DNA of 64,000 bases from Solibacillus cecembensis (GCF_001439635.1 NZ_LMBZ01000001.1:62001-126000), one strand, 5' to 3'. Shown: positions 8,441 through 17,257, counted from the first letter of the stretch. The notes: generated by a model not told the origin, from the letters alone. A program made the numbers and translations.

Positions 8441-8474
8441 GGAGGTGAATCCCTCAATGTGAGGGAACATATTG
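8441..8474 (+). promoter_or_regulatory. SD-hairpin-TTG translation leader, copy 1
   Basis: GGAGGTG (8441-8447) is followed by AA, a 6-bp stem TCCCTC/GAGGGA with loop AATGT (8450-8466), then ACATA and the TTG start at 8472. Linear spacing is 24 nt; removing the hairpin leaves 7 nt. An in-frame TGA at 8460-8462 excludes any upstream start. The same layout precedes the CNNM genes at 9832 and 34835. Confidence 0.75.
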
Positions 8475-9788
8475 GACTCGAGTATATTAAATATCATTTT
8501 ATTAATTATCTTTTTAGGATTGACAGCATTTTTTGTAGCAGCTGAGTTTGCAGTCGTTAAAATCCGCAAATCAAGGATTGATCAACTCATTGATGAAGGC
8601 AATAAAAAAGCAGTCATTGCCAAGAAAGTAGTAAGTGACCTTGATTATTATTTGTCAGCTTGTCAATTAGGTATTACCATCACAGCAATTGGTTTAGGTG
8701 CTTTTACAAAACCTTATATTAAACATTTAATGTATCCAGTATTTGAATGGTTAAATACCCCAGAAACAGTAATGAATATTTTATCTTATGGTATTGCACT
8801 TGCAGTAGTGAGTTATTTACACGTGGTCATTGGAGAAATGGCACCAAAAACATTAGCGATTCAGTTTTCTGAAAAGACGACATTACTTTTAGCACCGTCA
8901 CTCTATTATTTTGGAAAAGTAATGTCTCCGTTTATTAAAGCACTAAATGGTACATCTCGCTTGCTGTTACGTGCAGTTGGTGTAAAGTCGGCTAGTGAAG
9001 ATCAAGCGTATTCAGAAGAAGAATTGAAAATTATTATGGCGCAAAGTTTCCAAGGTGGGAAAATTGATAAGCAAGAATTAGAATATATGGAAAATGTATT
9101 TACATTTGATGAGCATGTTGTAAAAGATATAATGGTGCCCCGTACAGAAATCATTGCAATTGATCAAGATATGGAAACAAAGCAAATTGTCTCGATTTTA
9201 GATGAGCATAATTATACCCGTTATCCAGTTGTTGAAGAAAATGATAAAGATAAAATTATCGGCTTTGTGAACGCTAATAAATTATTAAGTCGCATTGTAA
9301 TGAATCGTCAAGCAAATTTGACAGATTTTGTCCGCACAATACCATTTGTATTTGAACAAACTCCGATACAAAATGCATTGTTGAAAATGCAAGAAGAACG
9401 TGTGCATATCGCTGTTGTTATTGATGAGTATGGCGGGACTGCGGGTATTTTAACGATGGAAGATATTTTAGAAGAGCTTGTGGGGGAAATTCGTGATGAG
9501 TTTGATGCGGATGAAGTAGATGATATCCGTAAGACAGGCGACAATGATTATACGATTAATAGCCGTGTTTTGTTAGAAGATTTAGAAGATCGCTTCGGTA
9601 TCGAATTCGAGGGTAGTGAAGAGATTGATACAATTGGTGGGTGGGCACTTCAATCAGGTTTAGCCATTGAATCAGAAGTAATACAAGGTGTCGAAATACA
9701 ACACGGTAATCATGTATGGGTGATTGGTGAAGTGGACAACTATCATATTAAAGAAGTAGTCTTTAAGCAAAATTTTCTTAAACAATAA
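8472..9788 (+). CDS. CNNM/CorC-family membrane protein (DUF21, CBS pair, CorC_HlyC domain)
   Basis: A 438-aa protein. The N-terminal DUF21 domain (about 1-190) has four hydrophobic segments, with [16 protein letters not shown] after the first, [16 protein letters not shown], and [15 protein letters not shown] pair (about 205-340) contains [14 protein letters not shown] and [26 protein letters not shown]. The C-terminal CorC_HlyC domain (about 350-430) includes DTIGGWALQ. Relatives MpfA of S. aureus and YhdP of B. subtilis protect against Mg2+ excess and are viewed as Mg2+ exporters; older annotations say hemolysin. The TTG start is forced by an upstream in-frame stop and lies behind an SD-hairpin leader. 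A shorter paralogue follows 43 nt downstream. Confidence 0.92.
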   Translation: MDSSILNIILLIIFLGLTAFFVAAEFAVVKIRKSRIDQLIDEGNKKAVIAKKVVSDLDYYLSACQLGITITAIGLGAFTKPYIKHLMYPVFEWLNTPETVMNILSYGIALAVVSYLHVVIGEMAPKTLAIQFSEKTTLLLAPSLYYFGKVMSPFIKALNGTSRLLLRAVGVKSASEDQAYSEEELKIIMAQSFQGGKIDKQELEYMENVFTFDEHVVKDIMVPRTEIIAIDQDMETKQIVSILDEHNYTRYPVVEENDKDKIIGFVNANKLLSRIVMNRQANLTDFVRTIPFVFEQTPIQNALLKMQEERVHIAVVIDEYGGTAGILTMEDILEELVGEIRDEFDADEVDDIRKTGDNDYTINSRVLLEDLEDRFGIEFEGSEEIDTIGGWALQSGLAIESEVIQGVEIQHGNHVWVIGEVDNYHIKEVVFKQNFLKQ

Positions 9789-9800
9789 CAGGTTATTAAT

Positions 9801-9834
9801 GGAGGTGAATCCCTTTAACTAAGGGAATCTATTG
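9801..9834 (+). promoter_or_regulatory. SD-hairpin-TTG translation leader, copy 2
   Basis: GGAGGTG (9801-9807), AA, a 6-bp stem TCCCTT/AAGGGA with loop TAACT (9810-9826), ATCTA, then TTG at 9832. The geometry equals copy 1. The last stem pair changed from C-G to T-A with pairing kept. An in-frame TAA at 9820-9822 blocks upstream starts. Confidence 0.75.
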
Positions 9835-10890
9835 GACAGTATAATTATTATAAACTTAGCATTAATCGCATTATTTATTTTACTAACGGCGTTTTTTGTC
9901 GGTGCAGAGTTTGCGATTTTAAAAGTACGTATGTCACGTATTGATCAGCTTATATCTGAAGGGAATAAAAAAGCAATTATTGCAAAGAAAGTTACAGCAA
10001 ATCTTGACTATTACTTATCAGCATGTCAATTAGGAATTACCGTTACAGCCCTTATTTTAGGTGCGCTTGGTGAGCCGACTGTTGAAAAAATATTAGCACC
10101 TATTTTTGATTTTTTAAACTTAGGTGAAACCGTTTCTACAGCTTTGTCTTATGCAATTGCATTATCAGTTGTCACATTTTTACATGTAGTACTTGGCGAA
10201 TTAATCCCGAAAACATTAGCCATTCAATATGCAGATAAAATGACACTTCTGTTAGCGCCTCCACTTTATTGGTTCGGACAAGTGTCCAAGCCTTTTATTG
10301 CAGTGTTAAATGGTTCAGCGCAACTTTTATTAAAAGGATTTGGTGTAAAGCCAGCGGGGCATGATGAAGTGTATTCAGAAGAGGAATTAAAGATGATTGT
10401 GACGCAAAGCTATGAAGGCGGCGAGATTAATAAAACGGAGCTTGCTTATTTAGAAAATATTTTTGCTTTTGATTCACGTCAATTAGAGGATATTATGATT
10501 CCTCGCTCAAAGATGGTGATGCTAGAAAAACAACAAACATTAGAGCAAATGATAGCAGTGATCGAAGAATTTGAATATACACGATATCCGATCATTGATA
10601 GTACGAAAAAGAAGAATGATGTGATTGGATGTATTAACACAAAAGAAATGTTAACGGATATTGCAGCAGGTCGCTCGAATAATAGTACGGCATTTATTCA
10701 TGACATTCTACGCTTTAAACATTCGATACCAATTAAAGAGGTTTTCTTAAAAATGCAGCAAACGCATAAACACATGGGCGTTGTAACAGACGGCAAAGGT
10801 TCCATCATCGGGCTTGTGACAATGGAAGATATTTTATCGGAAATCGTTGGTGAAATTCAAGATGATGGAGATATTGTTTTTACGACATGA
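9832..10890 (+). CDS. CNNM/CorC-family protein lacking the C-terminal CorC_HlyC domain
   Basis: A 352-aa paralogue of the upstream gene with the same DUF21 membrane domain ([43 protein letters not shown]) and CBS pair (IMIPRSKM, YTRYPI, GLVTMEDILSEIVGEI). It ends at GEIQDDGDIVFTT, about 85 residues short of its neighbour, so the CorC_HlyC domain is absent. In the second CBS domain, VTDGKGSIIG replaces the usual DEYGGT. An IS30 element starts about 11 nt after the stop, and no coding remnant of the missing domain lies beyond it. The protein may be naturally short or cut by an IS-linked deletion. It has the same SD-hairpin-TTG start. Confidence 0.88.
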   Translation: MDSIIIINLALIALFILLTAFFVGAEFAILKVRMSRIDQLISEGNKKAIIAKKVTANLDYYLSACQLGITVTALILGALGEPTVEKILAPIFDFLNLGETVSTALSYAIALSVVTFLHVVLGELIPKTLAIQYADKMTLLLAPPLYWFGQVSKPFIAVLNGSAQLLLKGFGVKPAGHDEVYSEEELKMIVTQSYEGGEINKTELAYLENIFAFDSRQLEDIMIPRSKMVMLEKQQTLEQMIAVIEEFEYTRYPIIDSTKKKNDVIGCINTKEMLTDIAAGRSNNSTAFIHDILRFKHSIPIKEVFLKMQQTHKHMGVVTDGKGSIIGLVTMEDILSEIVGEIQDDGDIVFTT

Positions 10891-10901
10891 TGAATTGTAA
10901 T

Positions 10902-11928
10902 ATTAAGCGCAACACTTTGAAGACAAAATAAAAGAAGCCCATAACGACCTCGTATAAAATGTAGTTACCACACCAACATTTAAAGGAGAAATCGTTATGA
11001 GCTATACTCATCTTACCATATCTGAACGCGCTAAAATAGAAACCTATCTTGAATTAGGTTATTCCAAACGAAAAATTGCGAAGCAGCTAAAACGCAGTCC
11101 CTCGACCATTTCAAGAGAGCTGAATCGCCATACAAATTGGTCAGCCGAAGTAGCACACAATCACTATCAAACGAATAAAAAGAACTGTGGTGCGAAGCTA
11201 AAACTAACACTAGATTTAAAAGAAGCTGTTCAAAAAAAGTTGGGCGAAACGTGGTCACCTGAACAGATTGTCGGCCGCTTGTATCAGGGGAAACTGAGCT
11301 TTAAAAGCATCTACCGTTGGATTTATAACGGCTTATTAGAAATGCCTTTAACAGTTCTTCGCCAAAAAGGAAAACGCCAGAAACCTCGTGAAACAAGAGG
11401 GCGTTTCAATATTGGTACGCCCATTTCAAAACGTCCAAAAGAAGTCCGTAAACGTGAAAAATTTGGACATTGGGAGTTAGATACAGTCGTTTCTGGACGT
11501 GGACAAGCTAAAGGTTGCGTGGCTACATTTATTGAACGTAAAACCCGCTGGTACACAGGTATTTTGATTCCAGACCGTTCCGCAAACTCAATGGAAACAG
11601 CCGTCAAACAGTTACACCAACAATTGCCCAAAGGTGCAATCCAAACGGCGACAACCGATCGTGGAAAAGAATTTAGCTGTTACAACGTACTTGAAAAAGA
11701 ACTAAACATCCAAGTCTATTTTGCGAATGCTTATTCTTCCTGGCAACGTGGAAGTAATGAAAACGGAAACGGCTTACTGCGCGAGTTCTTCCCTAAGAAA
11801 ACAAATTTCGATCATGTGACACTAGATGATATGAACCAAGCACTCCATTTCATTAACAATCGGCCAAGGAAATGCCTTGGCTGGAAAACTGCATACGAGG
11901 CGTTTCGGGAAGAACTGTTGCACTTAAT
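10902..11928 (+). mobile_element. IS30-family insertion sequence
   Basis: The element is about 1.03 kb and carries one transposase gene. Candidate terminal inverted repeats are ATTAAGCGCAACACTT (left, from 10902) and the complement of ATTAAGTGCAACAGTT (right, ending 11928). The right repeat overlaps the last transposase codons, as is usual in this family. I could not identify a target duplication, so the outer ends may be off by a few bases. It sits between a CNNM gene and that operon's likely terminator. Confidence 0.75.
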
Positions 11929-11932
11929 TTGA
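10997..11932 (+). CDS. IS30-family transposase
   Basis: A 311-aa protein that appears intact. The N-terminal helix-turn-helix reads SERAKIETYLELGYSKRKIAKQLKRSPSTISRELNRH in order over about residues 8-44. The IS30-type DDE core follows: Asp in GHWELDTVVSG (about 164), Asp in TTDRGKEF (about 228), and Glu in WQRGSNENGNGLLREFFPK (about 263). The spacing fits the DD(33)E pattern. A ribosome site (AAAGGAGAAAT) precedes the ATG. The C-terminus lies in the right inverted repeat. Confidence 0.93.
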   Translation: MSYTHLTISERAKIETYLELGYSKRKIAKQLKRSPSTISRELNRHTNWSAEVAHNHYQTNKKNCGAKLKLTLDLKEAVQKKLGETWSPEQIVGRLYQGKLSFKSIYRWIYNGLLEMPLTVLRQKGKRQKPRETRGRFNIGTPISKRPKEVRKREKFGHWELDTVVSGRGQAKGCVATFIERKTRWYTGILIPDRSANSMETAVKQLHQQLPKGAIQTATTDRGKEFSCYNVLEKELNIQVYFANAYSSWQRGSNENGNGLLREFFPKKTNFDHVTLDDMNQALHFINNRPRKCLGWKTAYEAFREELLHLI

Positions 11933-11953
11933 CAAACGGTCACATAAAAAAGG

Positions 11954-11995
11954 CACTTAAACAGGAGACAATCTGTTTAAGTGTTTTTCTTTTTC
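11954..11995 (+). terminator. Terminator downstream of the IS30 element
   Basis: An 11-bp perfect stem (CACTTAAACAG/CTGTTTAAGTG) with an 8-nt loop, then TTTTTCTTTTTC. It was probably the terminator of the CNNM pair before the IS inserted. Confidence 0.85.
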
Positions 11996-12062
11996 AAGCA
12001 AAATAATAAAAAAATGCTTAGGGATATGTGTAAGGCTTCATGTTCATAAGTAAAATAAATAT

Positions 12063-12125
12063 GTATAGCATGCATAACATTTGAATGCTATACGTATAAA
12101 TACTTTAATGACTAAACTATTTAGT
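12063..12125 (+). promoter_or_regulatory. Promoter and candidate MarR operators of the marR-MFS operon
   Basis: TTGAAT (12081-12086), a 17-nt spacer and TTTAAT (12104-12109) form a promoter. GTATAGCAT/ATGCTATAC (12063-12071 and 12085-12093, 13-nt gap) is a perfect inverted repeat overlapping the -35 box. ACTAAA-CTA-TTTAGT (12111-12125) is a second palindrome just past the -10 box. Both are well placed for autorepression by the MarR protein. Confidence 0.6.
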
Positions 12126-12155
12126 TGTTAAAATAATTTTGAAGGAGGGAGTCAA

Positions 12156-12611
12156 ATGTCATTGCCTAGTGAAAAAACCTTTTCGCAATTTGAAAAATTG
12201 TACTGGAAATTATCTAAAAATATGAGCTATATATGGAAGGGGATTTTTGAACAGCGTTTTCCAGGGTCTCAATCACATCTTTTATTTTTGCTAGAACGAA
12301 GTGGTCCCAAGAAGATGTCCGAGTTGGCAGATTCGCTGCATCTTACTCCAGGAGCAGTGACAATTGCTTCAGAGAAATTAATTGATAATGGATATATTGC
12401 CCGTATTCGTGATGAAAAAGATCGAAGGGTTGTCTTCTTGGAAATGACTATTAAAGGAAGGGAAGCCTTAGCTGAAGTTCAAAATGAAGGGCGTAAAGCC
12501 ATGAAATTAGTGTTTAGCCATTTATCCGAAACAGATGTAGATTTTTTAATCGGAACATTCGAGCGAGCTGTAAAAAATATAGACGACTTACGGAAGGGAA
12601 ATGATAAATGA
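12156..12611 (+). CDS. MarR-family transcriptional regulator
   Basis: A 151-aa winged-helix protein. The recognition region is KKMSELADSLHLTPGAVT (about 53-70), followed by LIDNGYIARIRDEKDRR (about 77-93), the typical MarR wing. Its stop overlaps the start of a 14-helix exporter (ATGA), so it is almost certainly the local repressor of that pump. AAGGAGGGAG precedes the ATG. Two palindromes at the promoter are likely binding sites. The inducer is unknown; there is no conserved Cys pair to suggest redox sensing. Confidence 0.9.
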   Translation: MSLPSEKTFSQFEKLYWKLSKNMSYIWKGIFEQRFPGSQSHLLFLLERSGPKKMSELADSLHLTPGAVTIASEKLIDNGYIARIRDEKDRRVVFLEMTIKGREALAEVQNEGRKAMKLVFSHLSETDVDFLIGTFERAVKNIDDLRKGNDK

Positions 12612-14215
12612 TTCATTTAACGGAAAAGAAAAAGATTGCAATTATGATTGCTATAATGGTAGCCATGTTTTTCTCGGCTATTAACCAAACTATTATAGGC
12701 GTTGCAATGCCGCGTATTATTTCGAAGCTAGGTGGCATGGATTACTATACATGGGTCATTACGATTTATTTGCTAACAATGGCTGTGGCTACTATTCTTG
12801 TTGGAAAGCTTTCAGACATTTATGGACGAAAGCCGTTTATATTAGTTGGAATCGGGTTATTTACGTTTGGTGCATTTTTATCAGGTCTATCTACAGACAT
12901 TTATCAATTAATTACTTTTCGCGGTATTACAGGGTTTGGTGCGGGTATCATCATGTCAACAGCCTTTACATCAATTGGTGATTTGTACCTTCCAAGAGAA
13001 CGTGCTCGCTGGACAGGATTCATGAGTGGTATATTCGGCATTTCCAGTGTGCTCGGACCTTTGATGGGTGGGTATATTGTTGATCATCTTGAATGGCATT
13101 GGGTATTTTGGGTCTTCCTCCCACTGGGGATTGTCGCCTTCATTATGATCATGGTCTTATTCCCAAAAGTGCCGCGTAGAGAGGGGGAAACCATTGATTA
13201 CATGGGTTCCTTTTTATTAACTATGATAATAGTTTCCTTACTGCTAGCCTTTAGTCTTGCAGGTGATGGTCCAGGAAAATACAATTGGACGTCATGGGAA
13301 ATTCTCAGCTTTTTTGGATTAACAATACTCGGACTTTCTGCGTTCATATTCACGGAATCAAAGGTGAAGTCACCAGTGCTTCCACTTTCTTTGTTTAAAA
13401 ATGATATTGTCACGATATCGAATGTGGTGGGATTTCTACTTGGCGCAGGAATGATGGGTGTGATGATTTATGCACCACTTTTTATCCAAGGTGTAAAGGG
13501 CATTTCACCAAGTGGTTCGGGATATATTATGATGCCCATGTCTATTGTAATGGTATTTGCAACCACTTTTGCAGGACAGTATATGTCAAAGACAGGAAAA
13601 TCTAAAGCGTTGGGTATATCTGGGTTGTTGACTACTACAATTGGGATATTTCTGCTTCAATTTATTACACTGAATACACCCGTTTACCTATTAATTATTT
13701 ATTTATGCATCATTGGAATGGGACTTGGCGTTAGCATGCCTGTTTTTTCACTAACTGTACAGAATGCTGTTCCATTAAGAGAATTAGGTGTGGCATCCGC
13801 ATCTTCGCAATTATTCCGTTCCTTAGGGAATACAATCGGAATTGGCATACTTGGTGCAGTTATGAGCTCCCGTATGACAACAAGGACGATAGATGTGTTT
13901 GCTGGTAGTGCTTCAGTTGAGCAATCAAACTTCCCTCCTGATTTAGAAAAGCAATTTGGAGAGTTAATGGATCCAAAGGTATTATTGGACCAACCGAGAT
14001 TAGAACAAATCCAAAATCAATTACCTGCCGAAGTTCTGCCATTCGTTGAAAAAATAATCGTCAATATGAAGGATTCTTTCAGTGATGCCCTAACGACAAC
14101 ATTCCTTGTAGGTGCAATCATCATGTTAATTGCAGTCGTTGTTGCTCTATTCTTAAGAGCCATTCCTTTAGTATCTGAAAAGGATTACCAACAGCAACCC
14201 GAGAAATCGAAATAA
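12608..14215 (+). CDS. MFS multidrug exporter, DHA2 (EmrB/QacA) family, 14 membrane segments
   Basis: A 535-aa protein with about 14 hydrophobic segments, the usual size for DHA2 drug:H+ antiporters. Motif A appears as GKLSDIYGRKPFILVG (about 73-88). Motif C appears as GISSVLGPLMGGYIVD (about 145-160). An extracytoplasmic loop (about 432-480) precedes the last segment. It is translationally coupled to the MarR gene by a 4-nt overlap, which points to substrate-induced efflux. The drug spectrum cannot be read from sequence. A hairpin terminator follows. Confidence 0.92.
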   Translation: MIHLTEKKKIAIMIAIMVAMFFSAINQTIIGVAMPRIISKLGGMDYYTWVITIYLLTMAVATILVGKLSDIYGRKPFILVGIGLFTFGAFLSGLSTDIYQLITFRGITGFGAGIIMSTAFTSIGDLYLPRERARWTGFMSGIFGISSVLGPLMGGYIVDHLEWHWVFWVFLPLGIVAFIMIMVLFPKVPRREGETIDYMGSFLLTMIIVSLLLAFSLAGDGPGKYNWTSWEILSFFGLTILGLSAFIFTESKVKSPVLPLSLFKNDIVTISNVVGFLLGAGMMGVMIYAPLFIQGVKGISPSGSGYIMMPMSIVMVFATTFAGQYMSKTGKSKALGISGLLTTTIGIFLLQFITLNTPVYLLIIYLCIIGMGLGVSMPVFSLTVQNAVPLRELGVASASSQLFRSLGNTIGIGILGAVMSSRMTTRTIDVFAGSASVEQSNFPPDLEKQFGELMDPKVLLDQPRLEQIQNQLPAEVLPFVEKIIVNMKDSFSDALTTTFLVGAIIMLIAVVVALFLRAIPLVSEKDYQQQPEKSK

Positions 14216-14292
14216 TTATATAAGCAACTGAGAAATATCTCATTCTCTAAGGAGATTGTAAATAAAGTAGTTACAATTTTCGATTAGAAATG

Positions 14293-14358
14293 AATGGGGG
14301 AGGAAAATTATTTTTAACCAAACTGGAGTGAATAAAATAATTACTTCCCCATTTTTTA
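14293..14358 (+). terminator. Terminator of the marR-MFS operon
   Basis: AATGGGG and CCCCATT close a hairpin of about 60 nt with additional pairing (AAATTATT with AATAATT), followed by TTTTTT. Confidence 0.65.
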
Positions 14359-14395
14359 AAATAGTAGATTATGTGGTGTTTTGAGATACATATGA

Positions 14396-15268
14396 CTAAT
14401 GACGTCTATAAACAACTGGTTTAAAAGGTGCCCATTTATTATACAAGTGCTCTTTTTTTAATAATTTCCACGGGTCAAAAATTGTTTGGCCATGCTTATT
14501 AAAAAATAGATTTTGTCCGATATGGTAGGCTGCATGTTGAATGATATCCTTTTCATCAATCCATACAAGTACATCGCCTTCCTGTAAATTTTCAGTGCAA
14601 ATTTTTTCATACTGATAGTAATTTAATTTTTCGATAAATGTATGCTGATGGACCCATTCATGAATAAACCATTGTTGTTTTCCTTCAGAAATTGCAAATA
14701 ACACAGCCGCTAAACAATTGGCGCCTTGATGAACACCAAATGTATTTGCAAATGGTTTTAAAAAATCGGGTAAGAAATTGGGGATATCCTCACAATCCCC
14801 TTTATCCCACCATTCATAAACCATCAATGTAAGTAGCTGTTCTTTACAAGAATGACTCAACTTTTCCCACATACTACGCTGTAAAACAACCTGATTATTT
14901 TGCACATAGTATGGCGGAATTTGCGAAATGTCTTGGATAAAGGAAGCGGGTAATACTAATCCTCGTTCACATTGTATTTGTTCGTTTAGAATGAATGCGC
15001 GGTCTGCTTCTGATAGCTGTTCGATCCATTCACTTTCTGCAATTACAACATAATGTGCATTTTTAATATTCCAATATTCATAGCTGTTTAAATAAGAAAT
15101 TTGACCATATGTATTGTGATTGTAAAACTCATTAATTGGCATAATGAGTGCATCGGAAAAATTTACCCCTTTTTTCATTGCTTCTAAAGATATAAAAAAG
15201 AAATCCTTCTTAGGTACATAACTTTCGATCCAAGAGGTTAATACATCTGCTGTTGGTTTAATGTTCAT
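14396..15268 (-). CDS. Hypothetical protein with a possible NlpC/P60-like C-terminal domain
   Basis: A 290-aa protein with no signal peptide. The C-terminal part has a papain-like arrangement: a possible nucleophile Cys in HQGANCLAAVLFAI (about 184-197), then GDVLVWIDEKDIIQHAAYHIG (about 243-263) with a possible catalytic His, then NLFFNKHGQ. The N-terminal 170 residues are unrecognised (YLNSYEYWNIKNAHYV, WWDKGDCEDIPNF). The start at 15268 follows CGGAGGAA; an upstream extension lacks a ribosome site. It is a lone gene between convergent and divergent neighbours. The peptidase assignment is an inference from motif spacing. Confidence 0.65.
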   Translation of the reverse strand: MNIKPTADVLTSWIESYVPKKDFFFISLEAMKKGVNFSDALIMPINEFYNHNTYGQISYLNSYEYWNIKNAHYVVIAESEWIEQLSEADRAFILNEQIQCERGLVLPASFIQDISQIPPYYVQNNQVVLQRSMWEKLSHSCKEQLLTLMVYEWWDKGDCEDIPNFLPDFLKPFANTFGVHQGANCLAAVLFAISEGKQQWFIHEWVHQHTFIEKLNYYQYEKICTENLQEGDVLVWIDEKDIIQHAAYHIGQNLFFNKHGQTIFDPWKLLKKEHLYNKWAPFKPVVYRRH

Positions 15269-15406
15269 TGCTATTCCTCCGTTTATCTTAAATACCACCT
15301 CATTTTTCCAATACAGTGATATAATTGTAATTTAAATGTAAACTAATGGTATTAAATTGCAAATGGAATTATAGGAAGAGAATTTTTTTTGAGAGAGGTA
15401 ATTAAA

Positions 15407-16027
15407 ATGAAAAAGTTCTGTGCATTATTATTAATGATGATTATGGCAATCGTGCTTTCGGCTTGTACAAACAACGCAGGTGAACCGAAATCACTTAGCA
15501 AGGAAGGTGTTGTACCGTATAAGGTCTCAGAAAGTGATACATATCTTTTGGATTCGTTAGGAATTAAAATGGATACTAATATCGTATCTTTCAAAGCGCC
15601 TAAAACTGCAAGAGGACTTAATATTAATGCTTATATTTTGAATGATGACGGCACTTGGAAGGATGCAGGTGGCTTGGGAATATCTTTAGGACAAGATGCC
15701 GATGCAGACGAAAGATTAGAAGGTACGTTTGCAATGCTGCTTAAAGATAACTATGCAATCGATTTTAACATTAACACAAATGGAAGATCCTCTTTCAAAA
15801 CGGGTGCACTAGATGTCGATTTTGAAATGATGGCTTCTGCAAAAGGCTTTTTGACAGAATTTCAAAAGATTGAAATGAATAAAGAAATACCTGTTGCGTT
15901 GATGATTTATGATGGCGGTAATAGTATGAGAACCTATGAGATGGAAGATTTCTTTTCTCCGTCAAAATTTGAAGGAATGGATTTAGTTCAGGCAGTTACA
16001 CTAACTTTTACCGATGAAACGGATTAA
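15407..16027 (+). CDS. Lipoprotein of unknown function
   Basis: A 206-aa protein. A lipoprotein signal peptide is clear: KK, a hydrophobic core (FCALLLMMIMAIVL) and lipobox LSAC with Cys at about residue 20. The mature part is acidic and mostly beta-like (VSFKAPKTARGLNINAYILN, GTFAMLLKDNYAIDFNIN), with no motif I know. It should be anchored on the outer face of the membrane. GAGAGAGGTAATTAAA precedes the chosen ATG. It is a single gene with its own terminator. Confidence 0.8.
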   Translation: MKKFCALLLMMIMAIVLSACTNNAGEPKSLSKEGVVPYKVSESDTYLLDSLGIKMDTNIVSFKAPKTARGLNINAYILNDDGTWKDAGGLGISLGQDADADERLEGTFAMLLKDNYAIDFNINTNGRSSFKTGALDVDFEMMASAKGFLTEFQKIEMNKEIPVALMIYDGGNSMRTYEMEDFFSPSKFEGMDLVQAVTLTFTDETD

Positions 16028-16058
16028 AATAGCTAGCTAAATAGGCATTGTATAAAGC

Positions 16059-16105
16059 GTTAGAAGGGCATTATTTCACAGCCCTCTAACCTTTAGCTTT
16101 TAACT
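16059..16105 (+). terminator. Terminator of the lipoprotein gene
   Basis: GTTAGAAGGGC pairs with GCCCTCTAAC (one bulge) around an 11-nt loop, then CTTTAGCTTTT. Confidence 0.7.
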
Positions 16106-16167
16106 GCACCTACTAAAAAAGAAAAAATGGATTTTCAAGCAGGGATTAAGTGGATATTTCAGATTAT

Positions 16168-16207
16168 AAAGGGGCGTGAAAGATATGGGAAAGCGCCCCT
16201 TTATTTT
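16168..16207 (+). terminator. Second terminator between convergent genes
   Basis: A 9-bp perfect stem AAAGGGGCG/CGCCCCTTT with a 17-nt loop is followed by ATTTTT on the + strand. Its last bases overlap the stop of the opposing gene at 16201. The reverse-strand flank has no clear T-run. Confidence 0.7.
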
Positions 16208-16518
16208 TGCTTATTTTTCTTAAATGAAATAATTACTACGCCGACCTGAATCATTGCAATCGTAATTAAAAAATAAAAATTTTTGCTAGATCCCCCCAAG
16301 TTAAGCTCATCTGCTAAAATACCTCCGATAATATGAATTTGCCCCATAAGTAAAATAGTAAACGCACTGACAAAAAGCATTATTTTTGGATTTACGACAA
16401 AGCGCAAAACGGCAATGAGTAGCAGAGCCGAGAATAATAAAGCAAGTATATAAAGTGGATCGAGTAATGTTAAAATACCATCGCCCGCAAATTTTTCGTA
16501 CGTAAAAGTCGTTTCCAT
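16201..16518 (-). CDS. Small hypothetical membrane protein
   Basis: A 105-aa protein with about three membrane segments (about 20-40, 45-65 and 80-98) and a Lys-rich C-terminal tail (FKKNKQK). No conserved family is recognised. AAGGAG precedes the ATG. It lies alone between two transcription units. Confidence 0.7.
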   Translation of the reverse strand: METTFTYEKFAGDGILTLLDPLYILALLFSALLLIAVLRFVVNPKIMLFVSAFTILLMGQIHIIGGILADELNLGGSSKNFYFLITIAMIQVGVVIISFKKNKQK

Positions 16519-16747
16519 AGAATGCTCCTTAATTTGAATTATATTATCATAAATTTCTTTATTTCAATATTTGTATTTTACCATAGTATATAACTTAATA
16601 TAGGTGAAACTAGCTTTACATTAGAAAGTTTCCATGAGTAAGAAGTATCTTTTCCCTAACTATAAGTAGTCATGCTTATGTCTTAAAAATTCCTAAAGAA
16701 TAATTCCTCCTATCTTGCGCACATTAGATTGTAGGAGGTGAACATCT

Positions 16748-16984
16748 ATGGGGAATAAAAACGGCAATAAAAATAATCGAAACAGCAATAAGACAATGAA
16801 TAAAAGAACGCATAACCCTTTTGGTACCTACAAAAGTAAAGACCTTGACGACAGCAATAGTAATAACAATAACCCGAATGATAATCTAAACGAAGAATTC
16901 GCTGCAGAATTTGATGCGAAAGCCAAAAATGCAAATAATAAAACGAACCATGACAAGAACCAACAATCAAATAAAAATAAATAG
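16748..16984 (+). CDS. Small Asn/Lys-rich hydrophilic protein
   Basis: A 78-aa protein that is extremely rich in Asn and Lys, with no hydrophobic segment. After an Asn/Lys head come FGTYKSKDLDD and a run SNSNNNN, then EEFAAEFDAKAKNANN. AGGAGGTG is optimally placed before the ATG. The EEFxAEFDA motif recurs in the next small gene and loosely recalls the EFASE segment of gamma-type small acid-soluble spore proteins. A spore or sporulation role is only a guess. The two genes form a tandem pair 44 nt apart. Confidence 0.7.
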   Translation: MGNKNGNKNNRNSNKTMNKRTHNPFGTYKSKDLDDSNSNNNNPNDNLNEEFAAEFDAKAKNANNKTNHDKNQQSNKNK

Positions 16985-17028
16985 TCAAACGCTTCTTTTG
17001 ATTTATAAATTTTGGAGGTGGACAAGTA

Positions 17029-17172
17029 ATGGCGAAGAAAGGTAAAACAAGCTTCAAAAAGAAAAAGAAAGACGATAAACCTAAGAATAACAACAACCGT
17101 GAAGAATATTCAGCAGAGTTCAATGCAGTAATTCATAATAATGTACAACAGCCAACTGGAAATAAAAAATAA
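17029..17172 (+). CDS. Very small Lys/Asn-rich protein, partner of the upstream gene
   Basis: A 47-aa protein starting MAKKGKTSFKKKKK, followed by DDKPKNNNN and then REEYSAEFNAVIHNNV. The EE[F/Y]xAEF[D/N]A motif is shared with the upstream 78-aa protein, which suggests a duplicated family. TGGAGGTGG precedes the ATG with good spacing. No function is known to me. The strong ribosome site and the shared motif support that it is translated. Confidence 0.65.
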   Translation: MAKKGKTSFKKKKKDDKPKNNNNREEYSAEFNAVIHNNVQQPTGNKK

Positions 17173-17257
17173 CGGAAGGAGCAGCTTATAACTTCGGGCG
17201 CATTTATTTTTTACTGGGCTAATCATTTTATGCACGCAATCAAAAAAATCACTAGTT

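Noticed and set aside
16600-16700. SigG-type promoter before the Asn-rich small genes
   Set aside because: CATGCTTA and TGAGTA-like strings occur but spacing and core positions do not fit the consensus.
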